Shown here: positions 1-6,781 of the stretch, piece by piece | Numbering within the stretch: position 1 is the first letter of the stretch | Layout of the letters: each line of letters opens with the position of its first letter | Made by a program: the position numbers and the translations under genes | NCBI GenBank assembly: GCA_934526185.1 | Contig: CAKTAA010000077.1 | Location: 1 to 9,630 of the forward strand | Origin: an uncultured Eubacteriales bacterium | Lineage (GTDB): Bacteria > Bacillota > Clostridia > Oscillospirales > CAG-272 | Direction of reading: 5' to 3' | Length of the DNA: 9,630 nt | The notes under the pieces: model-generated | Seen by the model: only the letters and a program-made list of their open reading frames with translations | Databases searched by the model: none | Told to the model about the DNA's origin: nothing

Positions 1-122
1 CTATTTATTTGTCCGCCAACAGTTGGCGTTGTTTCATAATTTATGTGTCAGGCAGTTCTCTATGATTTCTCTTATCTCAAAGAAAGCGGCAGAGCTATAT
101 GCATTACAGCAGGGTGTGAACA

Positions 123-242
123 TTAACGAGCAGCGATAGCAGGAATCTTTAATACTGTGCCACCGCTGATCCGGAAGATATTGTATCGGGCAAAGTATAG
201 CGGCAGATCTTTATCGTCATACACAAAGCTTTTAAAATCCTC
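123..242 (-). pseudogene. possible eroded coding fragment, unrecognised
   Basis: On the minus strand a 39-codon frame without an ATG reads as a plausible protein tail, including the stretch DDKDLPLYFARYNIFRISGG and ending KIPAIAAR then TAA. It is entered directly from a TGA at 243-245. The neighbouring frame just upstream (about 245-297) reads RVNPEMENQTNASLR, so a single frameshift could join the two. I do not recognise the family. The plus strand over 62-139 also has a short ATG frame of 25 codons without a good ribosome site. The rest of 1-407 shows no intact gene. Either this is the decayed 3' end of an old gene or a chance open frame; confidence is low. Confidence 0.25.
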
Positions 243-314
243 TCAGAGAAGCATTTGTCTGATTTTCCATCTCCGGGTTTACACGCAGAATTAGTTAAGG
301 GCACCCCCAAACGG

Positions 315-357
315 CTGAAAACTATCGTTCGATTTTCAGTTTATTTGCATTTTTTGT
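315..357 (+). terminator. terminator-like hairpin upstream of the ABC gene
   Basis: CTGAAA at 315-320 pairs with TTTCAG at 334-339, and ATCG at 324-327 can pair with CGAT at 330-333 inside it. The hairpin is followed by the T-rich run TTTATTTGCATTTTTTG. The stem is AT-rich, so it is a moderate terminator at best. It would isolate the ABC gene from anything read from the left. No upstream plus-strand gene is visible in the window, so its client is unknown. Confidence 0.35.
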
Positions 358-395
358 TTGAAATATAATATAAATCATAAATTTGAGTAAACATC

Positions 396-400
396 AGGAG
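396..400 (+). promoter_or_regulatory. ribosome binding site of the ABC exporter gene
   Basis: AGGAG at 396-400 lies 7 nt before the ATG at 408, which fixes the start. A TATAAT at 364-369 lies upstream but has no convincing -35 at 16-18 nt, so I do not call a promoter there. Confidence 0.8.
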
Positions 401-407
401 TAAACAT

Positions 408-2150
408 ATGAAAATAAGATATCTTATAGGGCGGTTTATTCCATATTTTAGTAAGTATAAGCAAATTCTTATTCTTGATTTGCTTTGCGCGTCGCTGACA
501 ACAGTATGCGAGCTTGTGTTTCCCATGCTAGTCCGTTATATAACTGATATGGGCATCAACAATATCGAAGGTCTGACTGCCGCAATTATTGTAAAAATAG
601 GATTATTTTATCTTGTGCTTCGTGTAATAGATTGTGCGGCTAATTATTACATGGCAAATACAGGTCATGTTATGGGAGCGAAAATTGAAACGGATATGCG
701 GCGAGATCTGTTTTCCCATCTTGAACAGTTGTCCCACTCCTACTATACCGATCATAAGGTCGGACAAATTATGGCGAGAATGACAAGCGATTTGTTTGAT
801 ATAACGGAATTTGCTCATCACTGCCCGGAGGAAATTTTTATTGCCGGACTGAAAATTATCGTTTCTTTCATCATACTGTGCGGAATCAATATTCCGCTTA
901 CTCTGATCATTTTCGCTTCGCTGCCGCTGATTTTCCTTTTTATTAAATTTTTCAACACTCGCATGCGCAGAGCGTTCAAGGAACAGCGCCATCAGTTGGG
1001 TGAAATCAATTCACGTGTAGAAGATACACTGCTCGGTATCCACGTCGTAAAATCCTTTGCTAACGAAAAAATTGAGTCTGAAAAGTTTGAAAACGGAAAC
1101 AAAAAATTCCTTAATACCAAAAAAATGAGTTATTTGTATATGGCGGGTTTTCAGACGTCAAATAAGGCTTTTGAGGGCATCATGTATCTGATTGTTCTTG
1201 CAGCAGGAGCACTTTTCATGGTTAACGGCGGTATTACTCCCGCCGACCTTACCGCATATCTGCTGTTTGTCAGTACGCTTCTTGCAACTCTCCGAACCAT
1301 TATTCAATTCACTGAGCAGTTTCAGCGAGGTATAACCGGTATTGAGCGTTTCCTTGAAATTATAGATACGCCGGCGGATATTACCGAAAAAGAAAACGCT
1401 AAAATTCTTACAAATGTTCAGGGAACCATTACATTTGAAAATGTAGGATTTCGTTATCAAAGCAGTACATCTGACGTGCTTTCAGGTATTCACCTTGAAG
1501 TAAAAAAAGGCGAGAGCGTAGCGCTTGTAGGACCGTCGGGCGGCGGAAAAACTACTCTTTGCAGTCTCTTACCGCGTTTTTACGATGTCACAGAGGGACG
1601 CATACTGATTGACGGCGTCGACATAAGGGACGTCACACTGGCTTCCCTGCGCAATGCGATAGGCGTGGTGCAGCAGGATGTATATCTGTTTTCAGGAACG
1701 GTGTTCGAGAATATATCCTACGGTCTCCCCGGCGCTGACCGGACGGCAGTTATTGAAGCTGCCAAACTTGCAGGAGCCCATGAATTTATTTCCGAGCTTG
1801 AAAACGGTTACGATACCTATGTAGGGGAAAGAGGGGTGAGGCTGTCAGGCGGTCAAAAACAGAGAATCAGCATTGCAAGGGTATTCCTAAAAAATCCTCC
1901 CATTCTTATCTTAGATGAAGCAACCTCTGCACTGGATAATGAAAGCGAAAGGATTGTTCAGCAATCACTTGAAAAGCTTGCACAAGGCAGAACCGTGTTT
2001 ACCATTGCACACAGACTGACAACCATCCGGAACGCGGACACCATACTTGTACTTACAGAAAAAGGCATTGAAGAACAGGGATCTCACAAGGATCTGATTA
2101 ACAAAAAAGGCTTATATTATAATTTATACAGTATGTATGCGTCGCTGTAA
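408..2150 (+). CDS. ABC exporter half-transporter (fused permease and ATPase)
   Basis: A full-length 580-residue type I ABC exporter subunit, usual length for MsbA/LmrA-like half-transporters. The N-terminal half (about residues 1-330) carries the six hydrophobic membrane segments of the exporter transmembrane domain. The C-terminal ATPase has every motif intact: Walker A GPSGGGKTT at 375-383, Q-loop Gln423 (VVQQD), signature LSGGQ at 479-483, Walker B ILILDE at 499-504 with catalytic Glu504, D-loop SALD, and switch His535 (TIAHRLTT). It should sit in the cytoplasmic membrane and use ATP to export a hydrophobic compound, lipid, peptide or drug; the substrate cannot be read from sequence. These proteins act as homodimers or as adjacent-gene heterodimers. 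Here no partner gene lies beside it and the ATPase site is not degenerate, which favours a homodimer. It is convergent with ireB. Start set by AGGAG. Confidence 0.95.
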   Translation: MKIRYLIGRFIPYFSKYKQILILDLLCASLTTVCELVFPMLVRYITDMGINNIEGLTAAIIVKIGLFYLVLRVIDCAANYYMANTGHVMGAKIETDMRRDLFSHLEQLSHSYYTDHKVGQIMARMTSDLFDITEFAHHCPEEIFIAGLKIIVSFIILCGINIPLTLIIFASLPLIFLFIKFFNTRMRRAFKEQRHQLGEINSRVEDTLLGIHVVKSFANEKIESEKFENGNKKFLNTKKMSYLYMAGFQTSNKAFEGIMYLIVLAAGALFMVNGGITPADLTAYLLFVSTLLATLRTIIQFTEQFQRGITGIERFLEIIDTPADITEKENAKILTNVQGTITFENVGFRYQSSTSDVLSGIHLEVKKGESVALVGPSGGGKTTLCSLLPRFYDVTEGRILIDGVDIRDVTLASLRNAIGVVQQDVYLFSGTVFENISYGLPGADRTAVIEAAKLAGAHEFISELENGYDTYVGERGVRLSGGQKQRISIARVFLKNPPILILDEATSALDNESERIVQQSLEKLAQGRTVFTIAHRLTTIRNADTILVLTEKGIEEQGSHKDLINKKGLYYNLYSMYASL

Positions 2151-2219
2151 TCTAGCTTTTTGCTGAAAAAAATCCGCTACTTGATTGTTGGTTCGAAACT
2201 TTTATATCCACAAAACGGT

Positions 2220-2246
2220 GCTGGGAAAGCTATTTGCTTTCTCAGC
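2220..2246 (+). terminator. hairpin after the ABC gene, weak terminator
   Basis: GCTGGGAAAGC (2220-2230) and GCTTTCTCAGC (2236-2246) form an 11-bp stem with one G-T wobble and a 5-nt loop, 70 nt after the ABC stop codon. The following sequence is AT-rich but is not a clean T run, so termination here is likely but not certain. Confidence 0.45.
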
Positions 2247-2271
2247 ATATTCTATATTTCATTTTCCCTAA

Positions 2272-2387
2272 ACGGTTCTATAAAAATGTTCGTTTTTTCG
2301 CCTTGTACAAAAGAAAAACGAAAAACCGTCCGATTTCCAAGCATGATATATACAATCATTCTCAAAAACACATATTGTGACGGTTTT
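2272..2387 (-). terminator. overlapping inverted repeats between convergent genes, likely ireB terminator
   Basis: AAAACCGTC at 2322-2330 and GACGGTTTT at 2379-2387 are exact inverted repeats. Read on the minus strand, that pair is followed by a T-rich tract (TTTTTCGTTTTTCTTTTG), as expected for a terminator of ireB, although the enclosed 48-nt loop is long and contains a further ACAAT/ATTGT pairing. The same AACCGT (2324-2329) can instead pair with ACGGTT at 2272-2277, with CGTTTTT (2291-2297) and AAAAACG (2314-2320) nested inside. The two folds exclude each other. The rest of 2151-2437 shows no credible gene. Confidence 0.4.
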
Positions 2388-2437
2388 CCTTTTATTATTC
2401 CATTCTCATCCGAAAGCTTGTTTTTGTGGTCCGTTCA

Positions 2438-2695
2438 TCAGCTTTCGAGATAATGCTTTACCAGCGTATTCAACAGTTCATCCCTGTCTATACGTCGTAT
2501 TAAGCTCCGAGCATTTTTATAATTTGTAATATAGGTCGGATCTTCCGAAATGATATAACCCACTATCTGATCAAGCGGATTATATCCTTTTTCGTTCAAG
2601 GCGCAGTATACGGTTTGCAGTATACGCTTGATTTCCGCCTCTTTTTCGTCGACAACTGCAAACGTTTTGGTCATGTCTTTTTCAAAATTGGTCAT
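2438..2695 (-). CDS. ireB: IreB family regulatory phosphoprotein (UPF0297)
   Basis: An 85-residue protein of the IreB/YrzL (UPF0297) family, at normal family length. The family hallmark GYNPLDQIVGYIISEDPTYI runs over residues 37-56, followed by NARSLIRRIDRDELL (61-75). In Enterococcus faecalis IreB is a small cytosolic protein phosphorylated on N-terminal threonines by the PASTA kinase IreK and acts as a negative regulator of cephalosporin resistance. Threonines at 2, 9 and 11 are candidate sites here, by inference. The start is supported by a GGAAGG-rich stretch shortly upstream. In many Firmicutes the gene precedes ruvX (yqgF) and a DUF1292 gene; neither is present, and a convergent ABC gene follows. 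It lies 175 nt downstream of the DUF6179-like gene on the same strand. I see no strong promoter in that gap, so co-transcription is likely. Confidence 0.93.
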   Translation of the reverse strand: MTNFEKDMTKTFAVVDEKEAEIKRILQTVYCALNEKGYNPLDQIVGYIISEDPTYITNYKNARSLIRRIDRDELLNTLVKHYLES

Positions 2696-2870
2696 CGCCT
2701 GTTTCCTTCCTTTCCGTTCCCAGCAGCAGCGCTGCGCCGCCTTCGGTTTCCAATACCGTAACTGATAACACCTATCTATTCAATCATACGGAGATGACTG
2801 CTCTTTTATGACGCTCATTCTTTTCCGTCTCCAACCGTCAGCCGCCACTGCCTTTCGCCGGTATTTCTTC

Positions 2871-3836
2871 TCAATCTGCGACAAAGAATTCCCGCAGCAT
2901 ATTTTCCGACTGTACATTTTGTATCTGCTGCCGGTATCTTCTGCCGTATGCTGTAAGATAATTCTGCTGTTCCAATTCAAGATGCAAATCCAGCGAAAGC
3001 TGCTGGACGTTTCTCCGCACGGTTTCCTGCAGTTCGTATCCAGACATCTCACGCAGCTTCTTTAAAAGGCTTTTTCCCTCTTTCACCGTATGCCGGAGTT
3101 CTCCTGTATATTTTCCCAACAAGGCGTTTCCCAACGCTTGATTCATGACTACAGAAAACAAATTCATTCGGCAGGACTTCAGCTCCTTGTGATTTTGCTG
3201 CGCATAAGAGGCGTACAAGGCATCCCGTTCCGGTGCCGGAAAGCATCCGCATATTCTGTCTTCCGTAATCATTTGCTTCAAATAGTGTTTGATATAATAA
3301 ACGCCGCGGTATTCAGCTCTCTCAAATGCCAGCGGATATGACATTTTCAGCGCTATACTGTGCGCCGCATGGTAAATATCATATCTCCTCAAAGCATCCT
3401 TTATTTCTTTATCCAACGTATGGTTATAATAATCGTTTTCTATGCGCTGACGGTTTCTTTTTGCCTGAACATACAGAGCCACGGAATCACAAATCCTTTC
3501 ACGCAATTGCTTCTGTCCGCTCCGGAACATCTCTCCTACGTCATGGGACTGGAGAGCAGCAATCGCGTACATAGGATCATGATATCCCATCAAATATGCA
3601 TCCAGTGTAAAAAAGACGGATGTCAGAAGCTCTTCCTCGTTTAGTTCCTGCTCATTTTCTTTCAAAAGCGTCTCAAGCTGTCCCATAATCTGCATTTGCA
3701 GATCGTCCGCAACCGTCAGAGGAAGCATATTGACACGGACAGCCTCCGTCACAAGTGATCTGGTGTAATTATCATACCGAAGATTTCTTCGGTTGATTAA
3801 GGATAATCGTTCTTTTTTCTGTCGGTTCTCTATCAT
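2871..3836 (-). CDS. uncharacterised helical protein, tentatively DUF6179 family
   Basis: A 321-residue, soluble, mostly helical, charged protein without signal peptide or membrane segment. The N-terminal part, with YDNYTRSLVTEA at residues 21-32, then a helical block about an acidic ENEQELNEEEL stretch and LDAYLMGYHDPMYAIAAL, matches my recollection of the clostridial DUF6179 family, whose function is unknown. I could not run a profile search, so the name is tentative. The protein is shorter than I expect for that family and ends LREFFVAD; no obvious frameshift extends it. The start ATG overlaps the stop of a preceding coding-looking frame (ATGA). The nearest GGAG is 14 nt upstream, rather far, so translational coupling or a weak ribosome site is possible. 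It is read from the strong promoter at 3970-3998 and is followed on the same strand by ireB. Confidence 0.75.
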   Translation of the reverse strand: MIENRQKKERLSLINRRNLRYDNYTRSLVTEAVRVNMLPLTVADDLQMQIMGQLETLLKENEQELNEEELLTSVFFTLDAYLMGYHDPMYAIAALQSHDVGEMFRSGQKQLRERICDSVALYVQAKRNRQRIENDYYNHTLDKEIKDALRRYDIYHAAHSIALKMSYPLAFERAEYRGVYYIKHYLKQMITEDRICGCFPAPERDALYASYAQQNHKELKSCRMNLFSVVMNQALGNALLGKYTGELRHTVKEGKSLLKKLREMSGYELQETVRRNVQQLSLDLHLELEQQNYLTAYGRRYRQQIQNVQSENMLREFFVAD

Positions 3837-3940
3837 GCTGCATTCACGCTCCGGATTCTTATCTTTCGCAGAAGAATGGCTGCTTCTGTGCTCGGCACAA
3901 TTCCATGCTGTTCGACAAATTCCGTTGTTTTGCGCGCTTT
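3833..3940 (-). pseudogene. headless coding-like frame before the DUF6179-like gene
   Basis: Minus-strand frame of 35 codons running from a TAA (3941-3943) to a TGA that overlaps the next gene's ATG. It contains TEFVEQHGIVPSTEAAILL, which reads like real protein, but has no ATG or TTG; only a GTG at Val15 without a ribosome site. The pattern G-(hydrophobic)-x-x-S/T-x-E-x-A-x-x-L-x-x-x-R resembles my memory of the N-terminal part of DUF6323 proteins, which I recall as common neighbours of DUF6179. It may be the stub of a deleted partner gene, or chance. It lies inside the transcribed leader of the downstream gene. Confidence 0.3.
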
Positions 3941-3969
3941 TTATATTATACTATATTATATATATATCT

Positions 3970-3998
3970 ATATTAGCATATTTAAAGAACTTTGTCAA
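3970..3998 (-). promoter_or_regulatory. sigma-A promoter with extended -10 for the DUF6179-like gene and ireB
   Basis: On the minus strand a perfect -35 TTGACA (3993-3998) is followed after exactly 17 nt by TAATAT (3970-3975), with TGC immediately before the -10, the extended -10 form. Predicted transcription start is near 3963, giving a leader of about 127 nt. A second TATAAT lies at 3945-3950 but lacks a -35. The flanking region is a run of TA repeats. The rest of 3837-4164 holds the leader frame described at 3833-3940 and the terminator at 4065-4096. Confidence 0.8.
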
Positions 3999-4059
3999 CA
4001 TTTTGTCCAATTTCTGTATTTTAATAATTCTGCACATATTAAGCCTGCCAAACATTGCA

Positions 4060-4096
4060 ATAAAATGCCGGACACGGATATATCCGCGTCCGGCAT
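4060..4096 (-). terminator. rho-independent terminator of the DUF4838 gene
   Basis: A 32-nt inverted repeat (4065-4096) begins ATGCCGGAC and ends GTCCGGCAT; its two 16-nt arms meet at 4080/4081. The single mismatch becomes a G-U pair only in minus-strand RNA, and the stem is followed on that strand by TTTTATT. Both facts assign it to the minus strand. It starts 68 nt after the stop of the DUF4838 gene and lies before the promoter of the next gene, so the two minus-strand units are separate. Confidence 0.88.
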
Positions 4097-4164
4097 ACAA
4101 AACATAATAGCTTGATTTTGATATTTGCTGAACATACAGATTAAAACTCTTATGAAGCCTTCTT

Positions 4165-6150
4165 TTAGTTAGAAGGCAGCCATTCGTCTGGCGCTGTTTC
4201 TATTTCTATTTCCGCAATCCGTTCAAAGACCTCGTTCCAATATAGCGGCGATTCACCCTCACGAAAATAGAAGTTTTTTCCTATCTCATAATAGGATTCC
4301 AATTCTACCATAGCGTCGTGCAGCGCCTTGCAGTCCTCTTGATATTCCGCCTTTATCTTTTCGCTGCCGAACTCCCAGTTTGCCGTATAGTTGGAGGACA
4401 GCCGCATGAATTCATAGCCCCAGCGCAGATACTTGATATTCTGAAGCTGCGCCGTCTCTCCGGCTTCCGTGCAGGCCGCTTCCGCCTGATCGAACAGGGC
4501 TTCGAGCTCCTCCTCGTGCAGCGCGTAATCCATCGGCCGGAACATTCTCAGCGGATGGGCAAAGCAGTGGAAATGCATATTACGTTTGTCAGCACTCTCC
4601 ATAACAAAGTCCAAATATTCCCTTATTTCTTCCCAGCCGGAGCCGTAATAACCCAAAAGGAAGTCGTTGATATGTTCTTCGTATTCCTCATCTGTCATAT
4701 ACGGATCCCACATCAGCTTCGCCGTTACATAGGCGCGCAGATCTCCAAACTCAATGCTTACTTTATTGTATTCATACCCCTCAGCAAACACGCCCTTGAC
4801 ATTATTTTCCACATAAAAGCGCATATTTTCAGCAAGCACGTCGAAATTCGGGAACGGCACAGCATAACAGGAATAGTCCGTCGCATAGTCCCATATATAT
4901 ATAGTTTTACAAATCTTACCCCAGCCGACAAGAGCCTCCGCCCAATCGGCATTGTTATAATACCCGCTATAAATGCCTCCGTCTTCATTGCATTCCGGAT
5001 CGTTCATGGCATGCTGGTAACATTCATCAATGGAGCAGAGCTGGACCAGAACGTTATCCCGGCATCTCGTTACAGACGGCGGCTGTACCGAATACGCGTA
5101 AGCAAAGGTATGAATTTTCACATTTGTATAGCCCGCGTTATAAACCGCCTCGGCTATTCGGTTGACAAGACGGATTATCGGTCCGCTCTCACGTGCCTCT
5201 CTGACAATCGTTCCGTTATCCTGCATAACATCCACGCCTTCTTCCAGCGCGATTGCTTTACAGTTTTCACACGTACATGGCGCGGCGGCATCGTCCTGCG
5301 ACACTGAAATCAATTTTGCGTCTGAATTGTCAGAAAGCAGCTTTAACACACTTGCCAGCATATTCTGATAAACTGTTTCGTCTGTAAGGCACGGCTGCTT
5401 ACCACCGTAATCATGTACACCGTTGGCAAGGATTCCGAAAGTATGACAGCTTCCGCCCGTATACCCTACAGCGCCGCCGTATTTTGCGCTGTTCGTTCTG
5501 GCATTCACCTTTTGCTTTGCCGCGTCTGCTTCCGCCGTTTCTGAGTTAAAATACGGCGTCCAGTAGGAGTATCTATACTCCAATATCGGCACCTGTCTGT
5601 CGTCGATGCCGTCCGCAATTTCGACAGTTCCCTCGGCTTTCAGATATTCCTGATTGTACGGAAGGAAAAGCCAGCCGATGTAGCTTTCCAGAAATTCATA
5701 CACACCGTTGAGGCAGCCGCGCTCGGTGCCGCCGGTGATTGTCAGCTTGCCGCCTTCGGTTTTGATGCTGACGCCGTCGGTTCCCAGTGTCCCGGTCGTA
5801 TCTCTCACGATAGAGATTGTCTTTTCCGAAGCCGTTTCCGTCACGATTTCAAGCTTCGCGCCGCAGGATTTTTCTATGTAGGCAGCAAGCTCTTCCGCGG
5901 CAAAGGCTTCACTCTCCGAAGCGTCGGCCGGTTTTACGATGACATAGTCGGAGATGTCGTTTCCGGCGATTTTGATGCCGGTAAGCAGCGGCGCGTCTGC
6001 CGCTGATGCAGACTCGCTGCCTCCTGACGTATCAGCAGTTGTTTCTGTCCCTGTTTCCGTTACGTTTTCCGTTGCACTGTTGTCTGTACAGCCCGCAAGA
6101 ACCGGCAGGAACATCAGAATACACAAGAGGATCGATAGCGTTCTTTTCAT
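4165..6150 (-). CDS. DUF4838 lipoprotein, putative glycan-active surface protein
   Basis: A lipoprotein of 661 residues. A basic start, a hydrophobic stretch and the lipobox LAGC (Cys21) predict lipid anchoring to the outer face of the membrane. A Ser/Thr/Glu/Ala-rich linker follows to about residue 55. Next comes an alpha-glucuronidase-N-like domain (EAFAAEELAAYI then ERGCLNGVYEFLE) and a DUF4838 region with the conserved ISVSQDD and clustered cysteines CTCENC. DUF4838 proteins resemble TIM-barrel glycosidases (GH67/GH20-like) and often occur in glycan-use loci; reaction and substrate are unproven. No carbohydrate-binding or anchoring domain is visible at the C-terminus. Two start codons are adjacent: GTG at 6153 and ATG at 6150. 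AAAGG lies 5 nt from the GTG and 8 nt from the ATG; I prefer ATG. It is divergent from the glycosidase-like gene across an AT-rich region and has its own promoter and terminator. Confidence 0.88.
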   Translation of the reverse strand: MKRTLSILLCILMFLPVLAGCTDNSATENVTETGTETTADTSGGSESASAADAPLLTGIKIAGNDISDYVIVKPADASESEAFAAEELAAYIEKSCGAKLEIVTETASEKTISIVRDTTGTLGTDGVSIKTEGGKLTITGGTERGCLNGVYEFLESYIGWLFLPYNQEYLKAEGTVEIADGIDDRQVPILEYRYSYWTPYFNSETAEADAAKQKVNARTNSAKYGGAVGYTGGSCHTFGILANGVHDYGGKQPCLTDETVYQNMLASVLKLLSDNSDAKLISVSQDDAAAPCTCENCKAIALEEGVDVMQDNGTIVREARESGPIIRLVNRIAEAVYNAGYTNVKIHTFAYAYSVQPPSVTRCRDNVLVQLCSIDECYQHAMNDPECNEDGGIYSGYYNNADWAEALVGWGKICKTIYIWDYATDYSCYAVPFPNFDVLAENMRFYVENNVKGVFAEGYEYNKVSIEFGDLRAYVTAKLMWDPYMTDEEYEEHINDFLLGYYGSGWEEIREYLDFVMESADKRNMHFHCFAHPLRMFRPMDYALHEEELEALFDQAEAACTEAGETAQLQNIKYLRWGYEFMRLSSNYTANWEFGSEKIKAEYQEDCKALHDAMVELESYYEIGKNFYFREGESPLYWNEVFERIAEIEIETAPDEWLPSN

Positions 6151-6203
6151 CACTTTTACCTTTCCTTTTATCTAAGTTTATGTTAGAATTATTATATGGT
6201 GTA

Positions 6204-6232
6204 AATATATCATATTTATATAAGTTTGTCAA
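6204..6232 (-). promoter_or_regulatory. sigma-A promoter with extended -10 for the DUF4838 gene
   Basis: On the minus strand TTGACA (6227-6232), a 17-nt spacer and TATATT (6204-6209), with TGA directly before the -10 (extended -10). Predicted start is near 6197, leaving a leader of about 45 nt. The whole element matches the promoter at 3970-3998 at 22 of 29 positions, including an identical AAATATG at the end of the spacer. Confidence 0.82.
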
Positions 6233-6241
6233 TATAATCAA

Positions 6242-6535
6242 TTCATTACTATATATATTTCAATCATGGATACTCTCTCTCGAATTTTTTTGTGAAAGCT
6301 GAAAAAAAATTTATAAATCACATGGCAGTTTTTTAATAGTTCTTTGTTTTTATGTGAAAAAGATTAACACATTTTTTAAGTAATAAGCACTTTTGTTTAA
6401 TAACTATCAAAGAAGAGTTATGTTATAATATTTACTTATTTTATAGCTTGCAGAATGAATTTTATAAATTTCCATTCATATATTAATTTACAAACATTTT
6501 GAATCTAAAAATAAATTGCTTTTTATTTGCTTTGA
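6242..6535. other. very AT-rich intergenic region with no gene seen
   Basis: A stretch of very low GC compared with the genes on both sides, with stops in all frames. It holds an AT-only inverted repeat (6283-6291 against 6302-6311) and, on the plus strand, a TGTTATAAT extended -10-like element at 6421-6429 without a good -35. That element could drive the rightward genes, at low confidence. I see no RNA gene or riboswitch. Confidence 0.5.
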
Positions 6536-6736
6536 ATTTGTACACAAGCAAACAGCGTCTTCAAATTTGATAGCGCCAATGCGTCCTCTGTTACTGTAAC
6601 AATTGATCTGTCACATGTCAAATTCACAGTGGACGGTGCGTTGGAATACCGTGACCTTGGAATCGTCCGTCTGAACAATACAGTAACAGCCAAAACCAGC
6701 TATTTATACTGGGACGGCTGGTTGAAGGAAACGTAA
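6536..6736 (+). pseudogene. headless C-terminal gene remnant, unrecognised
   Basis: A 66-codon plus-strand frame entered straight from a TGA (6533-6535), with no usable start, ending in TAA at 6734-6736. It reads as a beta-rich protein tail, with SSVTVTIDLSHVKFTVDGAL and a final SYLYWDGWLKET. GC content jumps relative to the sequence immediately upstream, as expected for a genuine coding piece cut at its 5' side. It stops 45 nt before the glycosidase-like gene, so it may be the last part of a gene that once preceded that gene in an operon. I do not recognise the family; a carbohydrate-related beta-sandwich is only a guess from shape and context. Confidence 0.55.
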
Positions 6737-6766
6737 CTTTACTAATAAAAAAATCCCAAAATAATC

Positions 6767-6776
6767 GGGAAAGGAT
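6767..6776 (+). promoter_or_regulatory. ribosome binding site of the glycosidase-like gene
   Basis: The purine-rich GGGAAAGGA ends about 6 nt before the ATG at 6782, which supports that start. No clear promoter lies in the 45 nt between the upstream remnant and this gene. Confidence 0.7.
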
Positions 6777-6781
6777 AACTT

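Noticed and set aside
14..28. Palindrome CGCCAAC-A-GTTGGCG
   Set aside because: A 7-bp inverted repeat with a 1-nt centre and no T run or neighbouring gene in view; it could be an operator or chance, not supported further.
2160..2453. A 97-codon plus-strand frame after the ABC gene
   Set aside because: TTG start without a ribosome site, runs through hairpins and overlaps the end of ireB; the composition is not protein-like.
2727..2736. Palindrome GCAGCGCTGC upstream of ireB
   Set aside because: Too short to assign to a regulator, and it lies in a repetitive CAGCAG stretch.
4318..5307. A 329-codon plus-strand open frame
   Set aside because: It is antisense to the DUF4838 gene, whose family motifs, lipobox, promoter and terminator are all clear. 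The plus-strand product has no recognisable motif and no ribosome site.
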